Assembly: GCA_902362865.1 (NCBI GenBank)
Contig: CABIYE010000009.1
Coordinates: forward strand, 1-64,000
DNA length: 64,000 nt
DNA from: Clostridiaceae bacterium
GTDB lineage: Bacteria > Bacillota > Clostridia > Lachnospirales > Lachnospiraceae
Direction: 5' to 3'
Below are positions 61,080 to 64,000 of the stretch, in pieces (positions within the stretch are counted from its first letter, which is position 1; every line of letters begins with the position of its first letter). Under the pieces are notes generated by a model that worked only from the letters and a program-made list of their open reading frames with translations, searched no databases and was not told the origin of the DNA. Both the position numbers and the translations under genes were made by a program.

Positions 61080-62249
61080 ATGAAACATATATTATGTTTT
61101 GGTGATTCAAATACATATGGCCTGATTCCGAGAGAAGGCGGCAGGAATCTGAATATTTCTGTACAACAGATGGGTGTGATGCCTGCAGATGATTACATAT
61201 GTATTGATACAAGAAGTGAAAACGCATATCAGCATGGTCATATACCAGGAGCAGTCTGTTGGAATGACAATGGTGAAGACCTGAAGAGATTTCCGAAAGA
61301 TAAAAAGCTGATTGTATATTGCACTTATGGTGAAAAAAGCATTGTGATAACTGAAAAATTAATCCAAAAAGGATTTGAGGCTTACAACCTATCAGGAGGG
61401 TATCGGGAGTGGCTTTTGCATCATTTTGAAGAATTAAATGCAGAGGAAGTCAGGAGATATGACAGACAGATGATTCTTCCCCAAGTTGGAAGTGAGGGAC
61501 AGAAAAAACTAAAAAACTCCAGTGTATTGATTGTGGGGGCTGGAGGGCTTGGCTCCCCGGCAGCCTTATACCTTGCCGGTGCCGGAGTGGGTACGATTGG
61601 CATTATGGATGCGGATACGGTAAGCATCTCAAATCTTCAAAGGCAAATTATACATAACATGGAGACGGAATATGTGAATAAGGCAGAATCCGCAAAATTG
61701 TCTCTGCAAAAGCTGAACGACAGAATTGAGATAAAGGCATACCCACATGCATTAACGGTAGATAATGCAGAAGAAATTATCAGTAAATACGATTTTATCA
61801 TTGATGCAGTGGATAATTTTGAAACAAAATTTTTAATCAATGATGTCTGTGTTTTGTTGGAAAAAGCATTTTGCCATGCAGGGATTTTACAGTTTGAAGG
61901 ACAGGTAATGACTTATGTGCCGGGAAACAATCCCTGTTATCGGTGTGTTTTTGAAGAAGTACCGGAAAGCGGCTCCATTCCCAATTGCAGTCAGGCGGGG
62001 ATTATTGGCGCAGTTGCTGGCATTATTGGGAGCATTCAGGCTTTGGAAGCGGTGAAATATTTGCTGGGAGTCGGGGAGCTGCTGACTGGGAAAATCTTTG
62101 TACTGGATGGGTTATCCATGAGGACACGGATCGTATCTTTTAATAGTAAGAATGAAAGCTGCAAAGTGTGTGGCAGTCATAGGACAATAACCAATATCAG
62201 GGAAAATGCAGATGAATATATGAGGAAAGCGTGTATCCGGAAAAGATAA
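61080..62249 (+). CDS. Rhodanese-ThiF/MoeB fusion with an SGNH-hydrolase leader
   Basis: A 389-residue protein in three parts. Residues 1-22 (MKHILCFGDSNTYGLIPREG) are the opening of an SGNH/GDSL hydrolase, including the GDS motif, with no remainder of that enzyme. Residues about 25-115 are a rhodanese domain with DDYICIDTRSENAYQHGHIP and active Cys81 (LIVYCTYGEKS). Residues 125-385 are an E1-like adenylyltransferase: RYDRQMILPQVGSEGQKKL, nucleotide loop GAGGLGSPAA, and zinc Cys pairs CYRC and CKVC. Such enzymes activate sulfur-carrier proteins for thiamine, molybdopterin or cysteine synthesis. The leader looks like a deletion-created fusion. It follows cysE in the same operon. Confidence 0.85.
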   Translation: MKHILCFGDSNTYGLIPREGGRNLNISVQQMGVMPADDYICIDTRSENAYQHGHIPGAVCWNDNGEDLKRFPKDKKLIVYCTYGEKSIVITEKLIQKGFEAYNLSGGYREWLLHHFEELNAEEVRRYDRQMILPQVGSEGQKKLKNSSVLIVGAGGLGSPAALYLAGAGVGTIGIMDADTVSISNLQRQIIHNMETEYVNKAESAKLSLQKLNDRIEIKAYPHALTVDNAEEIISKYDFIIDAVDNFETKFLINDVCVLLEKAFCHAGILQFEGQVMTYVPGNNPCYRCVFEEVPESGSIPNCSQAGIIGAVAGIIGSIQALEAVKYLLGVGELLTGKIFVLDGLSMRTRIVSFNSKNESCKVCGSHRTITNIRENADEYMRKACIRKR

Positions 62250-62299
62250 TCTGTCATTTTTTTTGGATTGTAATATTAGCAGAAAGTCGAGATGGCAAT

Positions 62300-63751
62300 A
62301 TGGGAAAAATAAAATACTCCGGTGTGCGTGAAAGCAAGTCAGGAAGAATCAATGATTTGGGCACAACAGGAAAGGAAGTGGAGGAGAACTTTAAAAAAGG
62401 CTGTTTAAAAAAAGCTGACAGAAGTTTTGCACAGGGGCTGCAATGCCAGCAAATTAACAGTATGGCAGCACTAATGTCATTGAAGGATTCTGTTTTTATC
62501 TCCCATTCCCCGCAAGGGTGTGTGGGATGTTCCATTATGGCAGTTGACATGTACCGTGTAGGACAGGCGCACAGGGGGATTAAGAATATTAAAAACCCAA
62601 GGATTATCGTTACCAATATCGACCAGAAGAGTGTTGTGTTCGGTGGGGAACAGAAACTGCGGGATTCTGTGAAAAAAGCAGTGGAACAATACAATCCGAA
62701 ATTGGCATTTATTTATGCATCATGCGCATCGGGAATTATCGGTGATGATATAGATGCCATTGCTTCTGACTTACAACAGGAATATCCGGATACGATTATG
62801 GTTCCGATTCATTGTGAAGGCTTTAAGTCTAAAATATGTGCCTCTGGTTTTGATGCCGCTTTCTTATCTATCAATAAGTACATATTAAAAAAAGAGAAAG
62901 TTCCAAAGGAAAAAGGGTTAGTCAACCTTTTTGCTCCGACAACAGTAAGCTTTGCAGACCAAAAGGAAATGGAACGCATGCTTTCACAAATCGGCATTCA
63001 GGTAAATTATATCCCATTTTACAGTTCTTTGGAAAAGATTAAGAAGATACCTGCGGCAGAGGCTTCCACGTCCATCTGTAAAGTATTTGCCGATGAGTTT
63101 ATGAAAAGTTTGTGGGAGGATTATGAAATTCCATATTCCCATACCGTAATGCCCATCGGTATCCGTAACACAGATAAATGGTATCGTGGTATTGCAAAAG
63201 TATTAGGAAAAGAAAAGGAAGTGGAAGAGATTATTGCTATGGAGCATAAACGCATAGAACCGCTGGTGGCAGAGATAAGAGAAAGGCTGCAGGGAAAACG
63301 GGTATTTATCTGCGGAGGAACAGGGCGTTCTTTTGCAGCGGCTGCTTTGATTGATGACTTTGGTATGGAGCTTGTGGGACTGGAAACGCCTACCTATGAT
63401 GACGATGCTCAGGTTGATATTGAATATCTCAATGGAATTCACAAAAATTTTGTGGTGGATATTGCAAATATGCAGCCATTTGAGCAGGCAAACCTTGTAA
63501 AAAAACTAAAACCGGATGCGTTTATCGGAGTGCCGGAGTGGGCTGCAAAACTGGGTATCCCTACAACGCATGTTCTGGATGGCAAGCGCCCCACCATGGG
63601 ATATGACGGATTATTATATCTGGGAAATAAAATTGCAGATCAGTTACAGAATCCGGGATTTAATGTGAAATTAGCAAAGCATGTGAAACTGCCATACAAA
63701 GATTCATGGTATGAAGAAAATGCATTTAAATATATTGAAGGAGGTGTTTAG
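62300..63751 (+). CDS. NifD-like catalytic subunit, pair 2
   Basis: A 483-residue NifD-superfamily protein. P-cluster-like Cys are at 49 (GLQCQQINSM), 74 (SPQGCVGCS) and 142 (YASCASG). HCEGFKSKICASGFD matches pair 1 and NifD. By eye Cys260 (STSICKVFAD), with WEDYEIP at the right distance, aligns with cofactor ligand Cys275, and His424 (GIPTTHVLDG before PTMGYDG) aligns with His442. Both cofactor ligands of nitrogenase thus appear kept, unlike pair 1. The start at 62300 has a weak ribosome site; the longer upstream frame overlaps the ThiF gene. The partner follows directly. Confidence 0.85.
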   Translation: MGKIKYSGVRESKSGRINDLGTTGKEVEENFKKGCLKKADRSFAQGLQCQQINSMAALMSLKDSVFISHSPQGCVGCSIMAVDMYRVGQAHRGIKNIKNPRIIVTNIDQKSVVFGGEQKLRDSVKKAVEQYNPKLAFIYASCASGIIGDDIDAIASDLQQEYPDTIMVPIHCEGFKSKICASGFDAAFLSINKYILKKEKVPKEKGLVNLFAPTTVSFADQKEMERMLSQIGIQVNYIPFYSSLEKIKKIPAAEASTSICKVFADEFMKSLWEDYEIPYSHTVMPIGIRNTDKWYRGIAKVLGKEKEVEEIIAMEHKRIEPLVAEIRERLQGKRVFICGGTGRSFAAAALIDDFGMELVGLETPTYDDDAQVDIEYLNGIHKNFVVDIANMQPFEQANLVKKLKPDAFIGVPEWAAKLGIPTTHVLDGKRPTMGYDGLLYLGNKIADQLQNPGFNVKLAKHVKLPYKDSWYEENAFKYIEGGV

Positions 63752-63752
63752 G

Positions 63753-64000
63753 ATGTCACAGATATTGGAAAATCCAAGGGGAGGCTGTGTTCTGGCAGGA
63801 ATCAATTCTGTTTTGGGCGCTTTGGACAAGGTATGTCCCATACTTCATGCGGGACCAGGCTGCTGTATGCAGACATCGGCAGCGGAACAGGGACAGTCAG
63901 GACATAAATCATCCTGCTTTGTCAGCAGTGTGTCGATTCCCTCAAGTAATATGCTGGAAAAAGAAGTGGTATTTGGCGGGACGGATAAGTTAAGGACTAC
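63753..64000 (+). CDS. NifK-like subunit, pair 2 (partial, runs off the window)
   Basis: The first 82 codons of a NifK-like protein: MSQILENPRGGCVLAGINSV with Cys12, HAGPGCCMQTSAAEQGQSGH with Cys37 or Cys38, then IPSSNMLEKEVVFGGTDKLR. These match the first two P-cluster Cys and the VVFGGT segment of the pair 1 subunit. A strong AAGGAGG ribosome site precedes the ATG. The rest, including the third Cys, lies beyond position 64000. Confidence 0.85.
   Translation, partial: MSQILENPRGGCVLAGINSVLGALDKVCPILHAGPGCCMQTSAAEQGQSGHKSSCFVSSVSIPSSNMLEKEVVFGGTDKLRT

Overview
The window reads as a low-to-mid GC chromosome segment of an anaerobic gut-type Clostridia, most likely a Lachnospiraceae relative. 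The reasons are consistent AGGAGG-type ribosome sites, a D-proline reductase (Stickland) cluster, small Lachnospiraceae-like hypotheticals and a TnpX/TnpW-type integrated element. Species cannot be fixed from the sequence alone.

Layout. (1) 1-~6998: right part of a mobilizable serine-recombinase element (HTH protein, oriT, MobC-like protein, MobA/MobL relaxase with a lost ATG, CHC2 primase, VapE-like helicase, GTTGAC repeats, TnpW, recombinase). It sits inside an XRE-type regulator gene whose 3' part remains at 6995-7498; its left end lies outside the window. (2) 7.5-14.5 kb: a probably iron-regulated DUF2325/DUF3793/flavodoxin operon, a MerR regulator, an ECF S-component with a DUF4430 lipoprotein, and a MacB/FtsX-type ABC exporter behind a DtxR-like box. 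(3) 14.6-23.3 kb: glycogen synthase with a Lys/Ala/Glu-rich tail, then a LysR regulator divergent from a prdC-prdA-(CBO2463-like)-prdB-prdE-prdD cluster in which PrdB has Cys where selenocysteine is usual. (4) 23.4-38.4 kb: acylphosphatase, a TetR-controlled MMPL exporter with a secreted partner, a two-component/ABC module, aroC, an L,D-transpeptidase, tgt and yajC. (5) 37.4-44.3 kb: leuB, ilvD, ilvB, serC, serA, with a branched inverted-repeat element between leuB and ilvD. (6) 44.7-64.0 kb: a sulfur/cysteine island built around a nitrogenase-like system.

The island is the most unusual part. A LysR regulator and a decayed trans-sulfuration gene precede a cysK-yezD unit whose leader encodes a 31-residue peptide with three consecutive Cys codons followed by a terminator. 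Next comes a divergent tRNA-Cys placed between mutually exclusive inverted repeats. Then follows nifB-like, nifX-like, nifH-like, a second cysK-like gene, nifD/nifK-like pair 1, a Cys/Gly-rich nifX-like protein, an SsuABC-type importer, a truncated Rrf2 regulator, a broken hydE-like gene, nifS with one amber codon, a nifU remnant, cysE, a rhodanese-ThiF fusion, and nifD/nifK-like pair 2, which runs off the window end. NifH keeps Cys97 and Cys132. Both NifD-like proteins keep a Cys aligned with the cofactor ligand, but only the second keeps a candidate His ligand.

Working model (inference): the importer brings in an organosulfur compound, the NifH/NifDK-like enzymes (possibly related to methylthio-alkane reductases) release reduced sulfur, and CysE plus the CysK proteins fix it on serine-derived O-acetylserine, with serA/serC upstream supplying serine. 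Control appears layered: LysR, Rrf2-like boxes, cysteine-codon attenuation and perhaps a tRNA-Cys-linked RNA switch. Several accessory genes are damaged while the catalytic ones are intact.
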